50,259 nucleotides of DNA from Phocaeicola plebeius (GTDB taxonomy: Bacteria; Bacteroidota; Bacteroidia; Bacteroidales; Bacteroidaceae): contig NZ_QSQT01000023.1 in the NCBI RefSeq assembly GCF_003437535.1, positions 24,070 to 74,328 of the forward strand, written 5' to 3'. The notes under the pieces are model-generated. The model made no database searches and was not told the origin of the DNA. It was given only the letters and a program-made list of their open reading frames with translations. The position numbers were made by a program, and so were the translations under genes. Shown here one piece after another: positions 36,114-45,596 of this stretch (the stretch's first letter is position 1; each line of letters starts with the position of its first letter).

Positions 36114-39100
36114 ATGATGCGAAAGTTATTTTTTATACTATTTATATTATTAATATTGACGACAATAAAATCCAATGCACAATATTTTCAGAATCTTAGT
36201 GTAGGCAATGGGCTATCTCAGCCTTCTGTAATGGCTATAGGACAGGATACTTTGGGGCGAATGTGGTTCGGTACAAGAGAAGGTTTAAATGTCTATGACG
36301 GAGGTAAGATTAAATATTACAAGGGTGAGGTAGATAATGGGAAAGATGGGAAATTATGGATTGGTAATAGTATATCTTCCATTGTATCAGAAAATCTTGT
36401 AGATGGCAATAAAGTGTATTTTATTTCTGATTTCTTTTTGTATGCTTATGATGTGCAAACCGAACTGTTTTGTAAGATAGATAATAGAGGGAAGGTAACG
36501 GCTATGACTGCATATAAAGGAAATATTTTGTATGCACAGAGGAACAACATATTTTTGTATGATCTCAAAACTCATAAAAAAAGCATTTATAAAATTTTAC
36601 CTGAATCTACCTCTGTTAATGTAATTGAAGTTGACAGAGACAATATGTATGTAGGTACGACTGATGGTATAATTATTTCTCCTTTTGGCGCACTTTGGGA
36701 GGAGCAGTACCTTTTACCGGGAGAAGATATCTATAGAATATATGAAGATTCAAAACATAATTTGTGGATAGGAACGAGAATGAATGGACTTTATCGGAGA
36801 GTGAATGATAGAATAGAGAAAATTCCACTTTGTCCGAATGGCATAAACGGTATAATTGACCCGCAGATTCGTGAATTTGTTGAAGACGATGATGGGAATA
36901 TATGGTTTGGCACTTTTATGGGTTTACAGAAATATGATATAAAAAACCATACTTATGCAGCCGTAAATATTCCGCAGTATGCGGGTGGGCTTAATCATCC
37001 TTCTATTTTTTCGCTTTTCAAAGATAGGCAAGGAAATATTTGGGCTGGAAGTTATTTTGGGGGCGTAAATTATTTCAACCCAACAAGAAATAGTGTAATT
37101 CATTACGATTATCAGGCAAAGGATTTGTCTAGTCTTTATTATTCATACATTGGTGAAATGATAATGGACAAAAGAGGGAATTTGTGGATAAGTACGGATG
37201 GAGGAGGAGTCAGTTGTATAGATCGTGGGTGGAGAACTGTGGAGCAATTTACTGCCACGCCTCTTTCACGTCATGGGCTTCCTCATAATAATGTGAAAAG
37301 TATGTGCTATGATATGGATAATGATATGCTATATATAGGTACACATCTTGGAGGCTTGTCTCGATATGACATTAAGAAGAAGACTTTCTATAATTATTCT
37401 ACGGATTACAAATCTCCCGTTATGCCGGGAAGAATTATACACCATGTCAAAAAGTGGAAAAATAAAATTGTTGTTTCCTCAAGAGAGGGAGTGTTTTTGC
37501 TCGATACTCGGTCAAACAGATTTACTCATTTACCAGATTGTTTTGGTGAAGCAATGATTTTTGATATAGATAAGAACGGAACTTTTTATACTACATCTGG
37601 AAATAATATAAAAGCAATTTCTCTTGATACTCCTCATAAACAGGAAATAATATCACTTCATGCTTTAGGAGAGGTGTCGCATATTCTTTCAGTAGATAAA
37701 AAACTTTATATTTGTACTTTAGGCAGTGGAATGATTGTTTATGATACCTCTTTGAAGACAATTAATACCTATACATCATATAATAGTAATCTTCCCAGTA
37801 ATTATTGTTATTCTTCCCGATTGACCTTAAATGGTAAATTGATACTTATAGGAGATAGAGGAATAACTATGTTTGATACGGATAAAAAGACGTTTGCGAG
37901 TATAAAGCAAGATTATTTAAAAGCTCCTATTATATATGGATGTGGCATCTGTATTTCTAAGGAAAATATAATTTACGTTGGCGATACAAAGGGGATAACA
38001 CGTGTTGAAGAGTCTGATTTTTTATCTCCGTTACAACATAAACAACCGATTTATTTTTCTAATATTAATGTAAATAACGCTATAATACATCCATCGGAGG
38101 AAGGAAAAATCCTGAAAAAATCTTTGGCATTCACAGATAGAATAGATTTAGCTTCATCGCAAAATAATATAATTATAGAGTTTGCTAGTTCTGATTATAT
38201 AAACAGGCATGTACAACAGATTTTTGAATATAAATTAGAAGGGTTTGATAAGACTTGGATTTCGACTACAGTTCCTTTTGCGAGATATACGAATCTTTCT
38301 CCTGGAAATTATACATTGTGTGTTAGAATGGCAGATGGTGATGCACAGGATATGGCTGTACTTAATATCTGTATTTCGTTGCCGTGGTATAACACATGGT
38401 ATGCATGGGTTTTGTATATCATTATATTTATTACCATCGTTTGGATGATAATACGTTATAGAAAAGAGAAAAATGATTTATTTCTTTCACTTGAAAAAGA
38501 GAGATTTGAAAAGCAGCATATAGAAGAACTTAATCATGAAAAATTGGTGTTTTTTACCAATGTAAGTCATGAGTTTCGTACTCCACTTACCTTAATAATA
38601 AGTCACATAGAATCTCTTCTTCAGATGCCCAATCTACAACCAATGGTGTATAACCGGGTTTTGAAGCTTAAGAGAAGTGCTCAATATATGAATAACTTGA
38701 TTTCTGAGCTTTTGGATTTTAGAAAGTTTACACAAAATAAATATACGCTGAATATGTCGCAGAAAGATATCTGCCTTTTTATGAAAGAGATATTTTATGT
38801 ATTTAGTGATTATGCACATAGTAAAGGACTTAAATATGAGTTTTTCTCCAATCAGGAAGTAATATTATGCTGGTTTGACTCAAAGCAGTTAGAGAAAGTG
38901 TTTCTTAATTTGTTGTCGAATGCTTTTAAATATACGGAGAGAGGTAGTATTGAGATTAAAATATGCGTGGAAGGTGAGAATGTGGCTATTTCAATACATG
39001 ATACTGGAAAAGGTATAGCAATGGGTGATTTTAATCGTATTTTTGATCGTTTTTATCAGATTGAAGGATCTTCTGAGACTGCTACATCTCCAGGTACTGG

Positions 39101-40139
39101 AATTGGCTTGGCTCTTACGAAGAGTATTGTAGAGAAACATCATGGAGAAATTTGCTTAGATAGTCAGTTGGGAAAGGGTAGTGTATTTACTGTAAAACTT
39201 CCACTTGGTGATGCAAGATATATTCATGATGAGCATGTTCATTTTGCGGATCGGGAGAAGGAGTCAGATTTGAAGGAGACAGATGAGGATAGTAGAGTTG
39301 GAATATGTGCCGTTGCTAACGAAGAAAGTTTCCAAAGCGAAGAAGGAGAGTCAAAAAAATATACGGTTTTAGTTGTGGAAGATAATGACGAGCTTATTCA
39401 AGTGTTATGTGAGCTTTTTTCACCTTTTTATCAGGTAATAATGGCAAGTAATGGCAAGGAAGGATTAGATAAAGCATATGAATATAAGCCTGATTTAATT
39501 ATTTCGGATATTATGATGCCTGAGATGTCCGGAACGGAAATGTGTCTGAAAATAAAGAACAATATTGACTTGTGTCATATTCCTATTATACTTCTTACTG
39601 CATTAAATAGTGTAGAACAGAATATTGAAGGCCTTAATAGAGGAGCGGATGATTACATCTCGAAGCCTTTTAATCCGAGAATCCTACTTGCAAGAGCAAA
39701 TAACTTGGTTCGAAATAGATTGTTAATACACAACCAGATACGTAAAAATCCAATAACGGAAGTTGATCTGACTAGTATTAATTTGCTTGATCAGGAGATT
39801 TTGAAGAAAACTTCTGAGGCTATTGAGGCACATATGGATGATACGGAATTTGATATACCGGAACTTTGTAAAGAGATTGGGGTAGGACGTTCTGTTCTGT
39901 ATTCAAAATTTAAGGCCTTAACTGGTATGACTCCTAATAATTTTATTCTAAATTACAGGCTTAAGTTTGCTGCTACTATGTTACAGAAGTATCCGGATAT
40001 ACCAGTTTCAGAAGTGGGTGATAAGTGTGGGTTTAGTTCGCCTGTCTATTTTAGTAGGTGTTTTAAAAATCAGTATGGAGTAACCCCTCAAAATTATAGG
40101 AAAAGTTCTAGAAATAATTCTATGGAAAAAGGCGTCTAA
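36114..40139 (+). CDS. Hybrid two-component system regulator HTCS-2
   Basis: This 1341-residue sensor-regulator has the same plan as HTCS-1. A signal peptide is followed by Reg_prop repeats (LGRMWFGTREGLNVYDG, NLWIGTRMNGLYR and others) to about residue 640. A Y_Y_Y domain precedes a transmembrane helix near 765-785 (WVLYIIIFITIVWMIIRY). Then come kinase (VSHEFRTPLTL), ATPase (DTGKGIAM, GTGIGLALTKS), receiver (LVVEDNDEL, ISDIMMPEMSG) and an AraC-type domain. It is likely the activator of the adjacent SusCD pair and of the lyase operon. The gene is visibly richer in A+T and in ATA and AGA codons than locus 1. Its final codons lie inside the following terminator. ATG 36117 is an alternative start. 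Confidence 0.95.
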   Translation: MMRKLFFILFILLILTTIKSNAQYFQNLSVGNGLSQPSVMAIGQDTLGRMWFGTREGLNVYDGGKIKYYKGEVDNGKDGKLWIGNSISSIVSENLVDGNKVYFISDFFLYAYDVQTELFCKIDNRGKVTAMTAYKGNILYAQRNNIFLYDLKTHKKSIYKILPESTSVNVIEVDRDNMYVGTTDGIIISPFGALWEEQYLLPGEDIYRIYEDSKHNLWIGTRMNGLYRRVNDRIEKIPLCPNGINGIIDPQIREFVEDDDGNIWFGTFMGLQKYDIKNHTYAAVNIPQYAGGLNHPSIFSLFKDRQGNIWAGSYFGGVNYFNPTRNSVIHYDYQAKDLSSLYYSYIGEMIMDKRGNLWISTDGGGVSCIDRGWRTVEQFTATPLSRHGLPHNNVKSMCYDMDNDMLYIGTHLGGLSRYDIKKKTFYNYSTDYKSPVMPGRIIHHVKKWKNKIVVSSREGVFLLDTRSNRFTHLPDCFGEAMIFDIDKNGTFYTTSGNNIKAISLDTPHKQEIISLHALGEVSHILSVDKKLYICTLGSGMIVYDTSLKTINTYTSYNSNLPSNYCYSSRLTLNGKLILIGDRGITMFDTDKKTFASIKQDYLKAPIIYGCGICISKENIIYVGDTKGITRVEESDFLSPLQHKQPIYFSNINVNNAIIHPSEEGKILKKSLAFTDRIDLASSQNNIIIEFASSDYINRHVQQIFEYKLEGFDKTWISTTVPFARYTNLSPGNYTLCVRMADGDAQDMAVLNICISLPWYNTWYAWVLYIIIFITIVWMIIRYRKEKNDLFLSLEKERFEKQHIEELNHEKLVFFTNVSHEFRTPLTLIISHIESLLQMPNLQPMVYNRVLKLKRSAQYMNNLISELLDFRKFTQNKYTLNMSQKDICLFMKEIFYVFSDYAHSKGLKYEFFSNQEVILCWFDSKQLEKVFLNLLSNAFKYTERGSIEIKICVEGENVAISIHDTGKGIAMGDFNRIFDRFYQIEGSSETATSPGTGIGLALTKSIVEKHHGEICLDSQLGKGSVFTVKLPLGDARYIHDEHVHFADREKESDLKETDEDSRVGICAVANEESFQSEEGESKKYTVLVVEDNDELIQVLCELFSPFYQVIMASNGKEGLDKAYEYKPDLIISDIMMPEMSGTEMCLKIKNNIDLCHIPIILLTALNSVEQNIEGLNRGADDYISKPFNPRILLARANNLVRNRLLIHNQIRKNPITEVDLTSINLLDQEILKKTSEAIEAHMDDTEFDIPELCKEIGVGRSVLYSKFKALTGMTPNNFILNYRLKFAATMLQKYPDIPVSEVGDKCGFSSPVYFSRCFKNQYGVTPQNYRKSSRNNSMEKGV

Positions 40140-40171
40140 TTTTTAGACGCCTTTTTCCATAGAAATTATTT
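40111..40171. terminator. Bidirectional terminator between HTCS-2 and SusD-2
   Basis: A very long hairpin: the left arm, ending in AAAAAGGCGTCTAA, pairs with TTAGACGCCTTTTT and the sequence beyond it, giving about 28 paired bases with one bulge around a tiny loop. T tracts occur on both sides, so it can end both convergent transcripts. The HTCS-2 stop codon lies within the stem. Confidence 0.9.
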
Positions 40172-41992
40172 TTACCATCCAGGGTTTTGTCCTTTAGCCA
40201 AATCAGGATTTTTTTCGCATTCAGACAATGGGAATGGCCATAAGTAATCTCTTTCTGTCACAACACGTGTGTAATAAGCATTGTATAAGGCTATTCCATA
40301 TACGGGGCCATTTAAAGTTTCAAGAAGTTTCCATCTTTTCATATCGCTAAAGCTATGTCCTTCAGCAGCAAGTTCTATTGTACGTTCGTGGCGCAAACGT
40401 TCAAAAACTTCCTCTTTTGTATTGGCTGCCATTTGTGGGGTACCGTTGTTGATTTCAGGCATATTTACTCCTTTTCTTGTACGTACTTTATTGATGTACT
40501 TCACTGCATTGTCTTTGTCAAAGCCAGATTCTGAGAAGATATAGCACTCTGCCAGCATTAGATATACATCTGCCAGGCGAATAAGTGGGAAGTTAATAGG
40601 GGTATCTGCACGGTTGTTTATTGCTCCATCCATATCATATTCTGCTACAAATTTCCGGAATGGATAGTATTCATAGTTTCCGTTGACACGTATGAATCCA
40701 TTGGTCTCGTTGCAGATTCCGACTTCTTTTGTCATGACAAATTCTGTATCTTTAGCTTTATTGCTGACCCAACCTTTGAATTGAGTGTATGGAAGAATCA
40801 CCGTTGACGCCATTCTTGGGTCACGATTTTCATACATGCTTAATAATTCAGCTCTGTGTGTTGTGTATTCTTTTACACTTTTATTGTCTTCGGTAAGTTT
40901 GGAGTAGAAGACTTCTTCTCGCATTGGGTATTCTTTTTTCTTTGTTTCTGTATTTTCAACAGCATCATTATAGGTTGGATATCCATTCCAGCCGTATGAG
41001 GCTTTTGCTTCTGTCCAGCTGAAAGGTGATCCATCTTTCCATTCATAAGAATCTACAAGATTGACCGAGGCCATTACATTGTTCCAGCAGCTACCAAATG
41101 CAGCTCTTGTTCCCATGTAGAAAGTGGTTGGCATACCGAAGTCCTGTCCAATTCCACCAATATTCTGTATGGCAAAAATCATTTCACTACTTTCGTCACC
41201 ACCAGGTTTGAACAGGTCTGAATAAGGGTTCTCACCTTCTTCGTAGAGTTTATACACTCCTGCATATTGAGAATTTTCTGTTTCACCAATAAGTTCTCTG
41301 AAGCATTTCTTGGCTTCATCATATTTCCCAGCATAAAGAAGTACTTTCCCTTTTAGTGCAAGGGCAGCTCCGGATGTGGCTCTTCCTTTGTTGGTGCTAT
41401 CCCATTCGACAGGCAGTTTCTTTATTCCTTCTTCAAGGTCTGTCAGGATAAATTGTCTTACAGTTTCAATGTCACTTTTGGGTTTGAGCATGCTCATAAA
41501 CTCATCTTCTACAATGGTAGTTTCATCGTAGATAGGAACTCCTCCCCAAAAATCCATAAGAGTGAAATAATATAATGCACGCATGAACTTGGCTTCTGCC
41601 TTATACCGCTCTTTTAACTCTTCTGTCATATCACATTTGTCTACATTCTGTAAGACGATGTTGGCGCGAGAAATTCCTTCATAAAGTTTCTGGAATTTGT
41701 TTGTAACAAATCCTTCGCTACTAGTATAGGTGCCTCTTGCGATGGTGGCATATGAAGCTGGGTCGTAACCGCTGCCAACACCTCCTAAGCAATCAAAACC
41801 AAATTGTCGGCCAAAGACGTCTTCGTCTGTCATCAGGCTATAAACTCCCATCATGGCTTGGTCAGCATGGGCTTGAGTCTGGAAGAAAGTAGTAGAATTT
41901 AATTGATCTTCCGGAAAAACATCCAAATCATAACATCCTGTGGTGAATGCCATTGAAGCAGCTAAAACTGCAATTAATTTATATTTTTTCAT
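40172..41992 (-). CDS. SusD/RagB-like surface glycan-binding lipoprotein (locus 2)
   Basis: This 606-residue lipoprotein has a signal ending in FTTGC (Cys 20) followed by YDLDVFPEDQLNSTTFF, a typical SusD N-terminus. Helical repeat segments include AKFMRALYYFTLMDFWGGVP near residue 135 and PLIRLADVYLMLAECYIF near 470. A C-terminal FERLRHERTIELAAEGHSF motif appears near 545, with a PFPLSECEKNPDL end. It lies 33 bases downstream of the SusC-2 gene on the same strand and forms the import complex with it. Its ligand should be a uronate-containing oligosaccharide if the divergent lyase operon acts on the same substrate. Confidence 0.96.
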   Translation of the reverse strand: MKKYKLIAVLAASMAFTTGCYDLDVFPEDQLNSTTFFQTQAHADQAMMGVYSLMTDEDVFGRQFGFDCLGGVGSGYDPASYATIARGTYTSSEGFVTNKFQKLYEGISRANIVLQNVDKCDMTEELKERYKAEAKFMRALYYFTLMDFWGGVPIYDETTIVEDEFMSMLKPKSDIETVRQFILTDLEEGIKKLPVEWDSTNKGRATSGAALALKGKVLLYAGKYDEAKKCFRELIGETENSQYAGVYKLYEEGENPYSDLFKPGGDESSEMIFAIQNIGGIGQDFGMPTTFYMGTRAAFGSCWNNVMASVNLVDSYEWKDGSPFSWTEAKASYGWNGYPTYNDAVENTETKKKEYPMREEVFYSKLTEDNKSVKEYTTHRAELLSMYENRDPRMASTVILPYTQFKGWVSNKAKDTEFVMTKEVGICNETNGFIRVNGNYEYYPFRKFVAEYDMDGAINNRADTPINFPLIRLADVYLMLAECYIFSESGFDKDNAVKYINKVRTRKGVNMPEINNGTPQMAANTKEEVFERLRHERTIELAAEGHSFSDMKRWKLLETLNGPVYGIALYNAYYTRVVTERDYLWPFPLSECEKNPDLAKGQNPGW

Positions 41993-42025
41993 AATGGTAA
42001 ATCATAAATGGTTATAAAAACTATG

Positions 42026-45000
42026 TTAGAAAGATACGTTAATACCTACTACCACATTTTTCATGGTCGGATATCCCAGTGTTCCTCCTAATTCAGGGTC
42101 AAATCCTCTAAAAGAAGTAAAGGTGAAGAAGTTTTCCAAACTTCCGTAAACACGGATACGTTCGAGAGAGGTTTTGGATACAATTGATTTAGGTAAGGTA
42201 TATCCTAACTGAATATTACGTATTTTTAAGAATGAAAGATCTTGCAGATAAAAATCGCTCATCTGTTTGTTTTTGTTATTTGAATATTCAAGTAGTCTTG
42301 GATATTCGGCAGATGTAGTTCTTCCTTCATACCATCTTCCTTCTACAACTTCTTTATTCATCTGATAACCATAACGTACAGAAGCCGTGTTGGCTAAATC
42401 ATTTTGCCAGTAGATTTTTGCTCCAGCCTGACCTTGGAAAAGAACAGAGAAATCAAGCCCTTTGTAAGATGCATTTAAATTAAGTCCGAACTGGAACTTA
42501 GGATTAGGACCGTCGCTCACAATTTCTCTATCATCCAAGTTAATCAGTCCGTCTCCATTGGTATCTTTGTATAAGAAGTCTCCTTTTTCTGGCTTACCTG
42601 AAGAGAATATTTGATTTTCTGCAATGTTGTTACCATATAATTGTTTTGCGTTGTCTATAATCTGTTGAACAAGTTGCAGGTCTTCATCTGTTTGGATGAT
42701 GCGGTCAACTCTCAAAAGATATTGTGAGTTGATGGAATGGCCTTCCCAGATAACGTTTGCGCCGTCAATACTCATACCACCTTTGTCTCTTCCTTTAAAT
42801 TTATTGACAATATTTTTTACATAAGTGAAGTTTCCATTGATGCCGTATGAGAAGTCACCAATCTTATCTTGCCATCCTAAAGTAAATTCAACTCCTTGGT
42901 TAGTTACAATAGCACTGTTTTGTTTGGGAATATCGGTTGAACCATGTACCAAAGGAGCAGGTAGTTCGATAAGGATATCTTTGGTACGTTTGTGGAAGTA
43001 ATCAATTGTTCCAGTAAAACGGTTATTGAAGAACCCAAAGTCAACTCCGACATTTGTCATATAAGTTGATTCCCAGGTAAGTGCCCTGTTGGCCAATTTG
43101 GTTTGAACAAGTCCTTGCACTAGCAGGTTGTTTAGTGAATAGTTACTGTTATCAATTGCGTAAGTAGCAAGCGCATCGTAGTTGCCTACAGAATTGTTCC
43201 CTAATGAACCGTATGAAAGGCGAAGTTTTAAATTGCTAAGTCCTTTTTCTAATGCTCCTTTCATAAATTCTTCCTGATCGATTCTCCATGCAAAAGAACC
43301 TGAGGGGAAATACCCTGTTCTTTTATTAGAGAGGAAGCGTGAAGACTGGTCAGCGCGAAGGTTTAATTCGAGCAGATATTTGTTGTTCCAGTCAAGGTTT
43401 ACACGTCCGAAGAAAGATCGCATAGCCCATTCAGTACTTGATCCAGATGCACTGGCGTCTCCTGTGGCTCCATTTATCACGTTTAGACTATAGTCGATTA
43501 AGTCATACTTGGTCGCTTGGAAGTTATGTTGGTAATATCTTTCCTGGCTGGCACCAATCATTGCATTCAGCCCTAACTGATCATTGATGAAACGGTTTTC
43601 ATATCTGGCTACTACATCATTGAAATAGCGTTGTGTTTTTCCGTCGTAGTTCATGATGCTTGATTTACCTTCTGTGGTACGTGTAATCAGTTCGTCTCTG
43701 AAGTTCCATTGTTCCAGGATGACAGGCTTACGTTTTCTTTCTTCATCTACAACATCATATGAATAAGAACCTGTGATGCTGAATCCTTTGAATGGTTTTA
43801 ATGTAGCTACAAAACGAGTTCTCAAATTGTGTTTTGCAATGTTACCGGCTACTTGGTTAAGGCGTACTAGTGGGTTATTGACAGCGCTCTGTGCATCGTC
43901 TTCTGGATTATTCATCGCACCAAATCTTCCGTCGGGTGCTTGAAATACCATGCCTGGAGTAGTGGCAGAAGCGTATGTGAATACGTCATCTACAGAGGTT
44001 GATGTGCTTGAGGTATCTGTATATTTGGCCGCAGGATCCATGTTTGATACATACCCATTTACGTATGCTCCTAAAGTTAGCCAAGGTTTGATATCTGCTG
44101 TAATGTTGAGTCGACCGCTATATTTTTCAAACCCTGTATTATCCATGACTCCCGGATTGTTCTGATAACCAAATGAAGAATAGAATCTTATTTTCTCACT
44201 TCCTCCACTCATTGAAATTACATGATTGTGTGATACAGAGTTGTTGAATGTATCATCAATCCAGTTTGAATTTGGATAGCGCAAGGCATCTTTCCCTTCA
44301 TTGTCTCTCCATTCTTGAATGGTCTGTGCAGAGAACTTTTCGGCCATTCCTGAGTTTCTATATCCTTCATTGATATATTCCATGTAATCTGCATAATTGG
44401 AAACAGGATCCATAGAACTTGGAATAGAAGGAGAGGTAAATGATACATAACCGTTATAGTCAAGTTTAATTTTACCTGACTTACCTTGTTTGGTGGTTAT
44501 TAAGATGACACCATTGGCAGCACGTGAACCGTAGATGGCAGAAGATGCTGCGTCTTTCAATACTGTCATTGTTTCAATATCCTGAGGATTGACGGTATTG
44601 ATACTGGCTTCAGCTCCATCTATGATTACAAGAGGAGAAGAATCATTAAGTGTTCCTTGACCGCGTACTTTGATGGAGGCGTCATCATTTCCTGGCTGGT
44701 TGCTTGACATCTGGACACTGACACCGGCTGCAAGTCCTGACAATGCATGAGATACGTTTGTGATAGGACGGCTTTCTGTTAATTCACTTACATTGATGGT
44801 AGAGAGAGAACCTGACAGGTTTACTTTTTTCTGAGTACCATAACCTACTACTACTACTTCTTCCAGTGTTTCCGTATCTTCTTTAAGATTTACAGTAATG
44901 TTGTTGGTAGTAGAAGTAACTTTTACTTCTTGTGTATTAAATCCAATATAGGAAACCTGAAGAATACACTCCGAAGGAACATTTAGGGTAAAATTTCCGT

Positions 45001-45244
45001 CAATGTCGGTAATCGTTCCGTTAGTTGTTCCTTTCACAATTACGTTAGCTCCAATAATAGGCTCACCTGCCGCATCAAGAACTTTACCATTAATTGCTTT
45101 TTGCTGTAAAATACTTTCAATTGCATCTGCATGTGGTGACGATGATTCGTTGGCTGCGGTAGCTATGCCTGATGCAAAAAAAGCTAAAGAAACTCCTGCC
45201 AAAATTCTGGTCATGGAGATTTTGTAGTTCCTAGCACTTTTCAT
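42026..45244 (-). CDS. SusC-like TonB-dependent outer-membrane transporter (locus 2)
   Basis: This 1072-residue transporter partners SusD-2. A signal peptide (to about residue 31) is followed by a carboxypeptidase-D regulatory-like domain at 51-125 (INGKVLDAAGEPIIGANV). A TonB-box-like EVVVVGYGTQKK lies at 129-140, then a plug (VRGQGTLNDSSPLVIIDGAEA) and the barrel, ending in MKNVVVGINVSF. The ATG at 45244 is chosen because it begins the usual basic signal-peptide region. An in-frame start at 45277 would overlap the probable promoter. The first 150 residues align with SusC-1 almost position for position, but the barrels differ. Confidence 0.96.
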   Translation of the reverse strand: MKSARNYKISMTRILAGVSLAFFASGIATAANESSSPHADAIESILQQKAINGKVLDAAGEPIIGANVIVKGTTNGTITDIDGNFTLNVPSECILQVSYIGFNTQEVKVTSTTNNITVNLKEDTETLEEVVVVGYGTQKKVNLSGSLSTINVSELTESRPITNVSHALSGLAAGVSVQMSSNQPGNDDASIKVRGQGTLNDSSPLVIIDGAEASINTVNPQDIETMTVLKDAASSAIYGSRAANGVILITTKQGKSGKIKLDYNGYVSFTSPSIPSSMDPVSNYADYMEYINEGYRNSGMAEKFSAQTIQEWRDNEGKDALRYPNSNWIDDTFNNSVSHNHVISMSGGSEKIRFYSSFGYQNNPGVMDNTGFEKYSGRLNITADIKPWLTLGAYVNGYVSNMDPAAKYTDTSSTSTSVDDVFTYASATTPGMVFQAPDGRFGAMNNPEDDAQSAVNNPLVRLNQVAGNIAKHNLRTRFVATLKPFKGFSITGSYSYDVVDEERKRKPVILEQWNFRDELITRTTEGKSSIMNYDGKTQRYFNDVVARYENRFINDQLGLNAMIGASQERYYQHNFQATKYDLIDYSLNVINGATGDASASGSSTEWAMRSFFGRVNLDWNNKYLLELNLRADQSSRFLSNKRTGYFPSGSFAWRIDQEEFMKGALEKGLSNLKLRLSYGSLGNNSVGNYDALATYAIDNSNYSLNNLLVQGLVQTKLANRALTWESTYMTNVGVDFGFFNNRFTGTIDYFHKRTKDILIELPAPLVHGSTDIPKQNSAIVTNQGVEFTLGWQDKIGDFSYGINGNFTYVKNIVNKFKGRDKGGMSIDGANVIWEGHSINSQYLLRVDRIIQTDEDLQLVQQIIDNAKQLYGNNIAENQIFSSGKPEKGDFLYKDTNGDGLINLDDREIVSDGPNPKFQFGLNLNASYKGLDFSVLFQGQAGAKIYWQNDLANTASVRYGYQMNKEVVEGRWYEGRTTSAEYPRLLEYSNNKNKQMSDFYLQDLSFLKIRNIQLGYTLPKSIVSKTSLERIRVYGSLENFFTFTSFRGFDPELGGTLGYPTMKNVVVGINVSF

Positions 45245-45596
45245 AAGTATAAGTTTAAGTTTGTGAATTATTGACATAGCAAAGATTGTTAGAATCTGTA
45301 AATTCTATTATACGAATTGTCCGATATATATGTAAAAAAAATCCGGAGATTTTTTTAGGAATATTTTTATGTCAATATAATTGTTAGAATAGGTGGTGCG
45401 TATCTTATTAATTTATAGGTGATTATATGAAATTACTGATTGCGCAGCTTTTAATAACTCGAAGAAACTGTTTTTTCTTGTATAAAATAGTGCTGGAAGT
45501 GATCTATACAATTTGTGTATCTACTATGTACAATATTGATACCTTGTTATATGATTAAGCCTTAATATTGCATTGTTAATTAATAATACTAATATC
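45245..45596. promoter_or_regulatory. 352-base divergent regulatory region of locus 2
   Basis: This AT-rich gap drives SusC-2 leftward and the lyase operon rightward. CAAAGATT at 45280-45287 is a one-mismatch -7 for SusC-2. TAATATTG at 45563-45570 is a one-mismatch -7 for the lyase gene. A small symmetrical hairpin (AAAAAAATC, CGGA, GATTTTTTT) occurs at 45335-45356. I see no gene and no clear HTCS site, although one is expected here. Confidence 0.5.
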
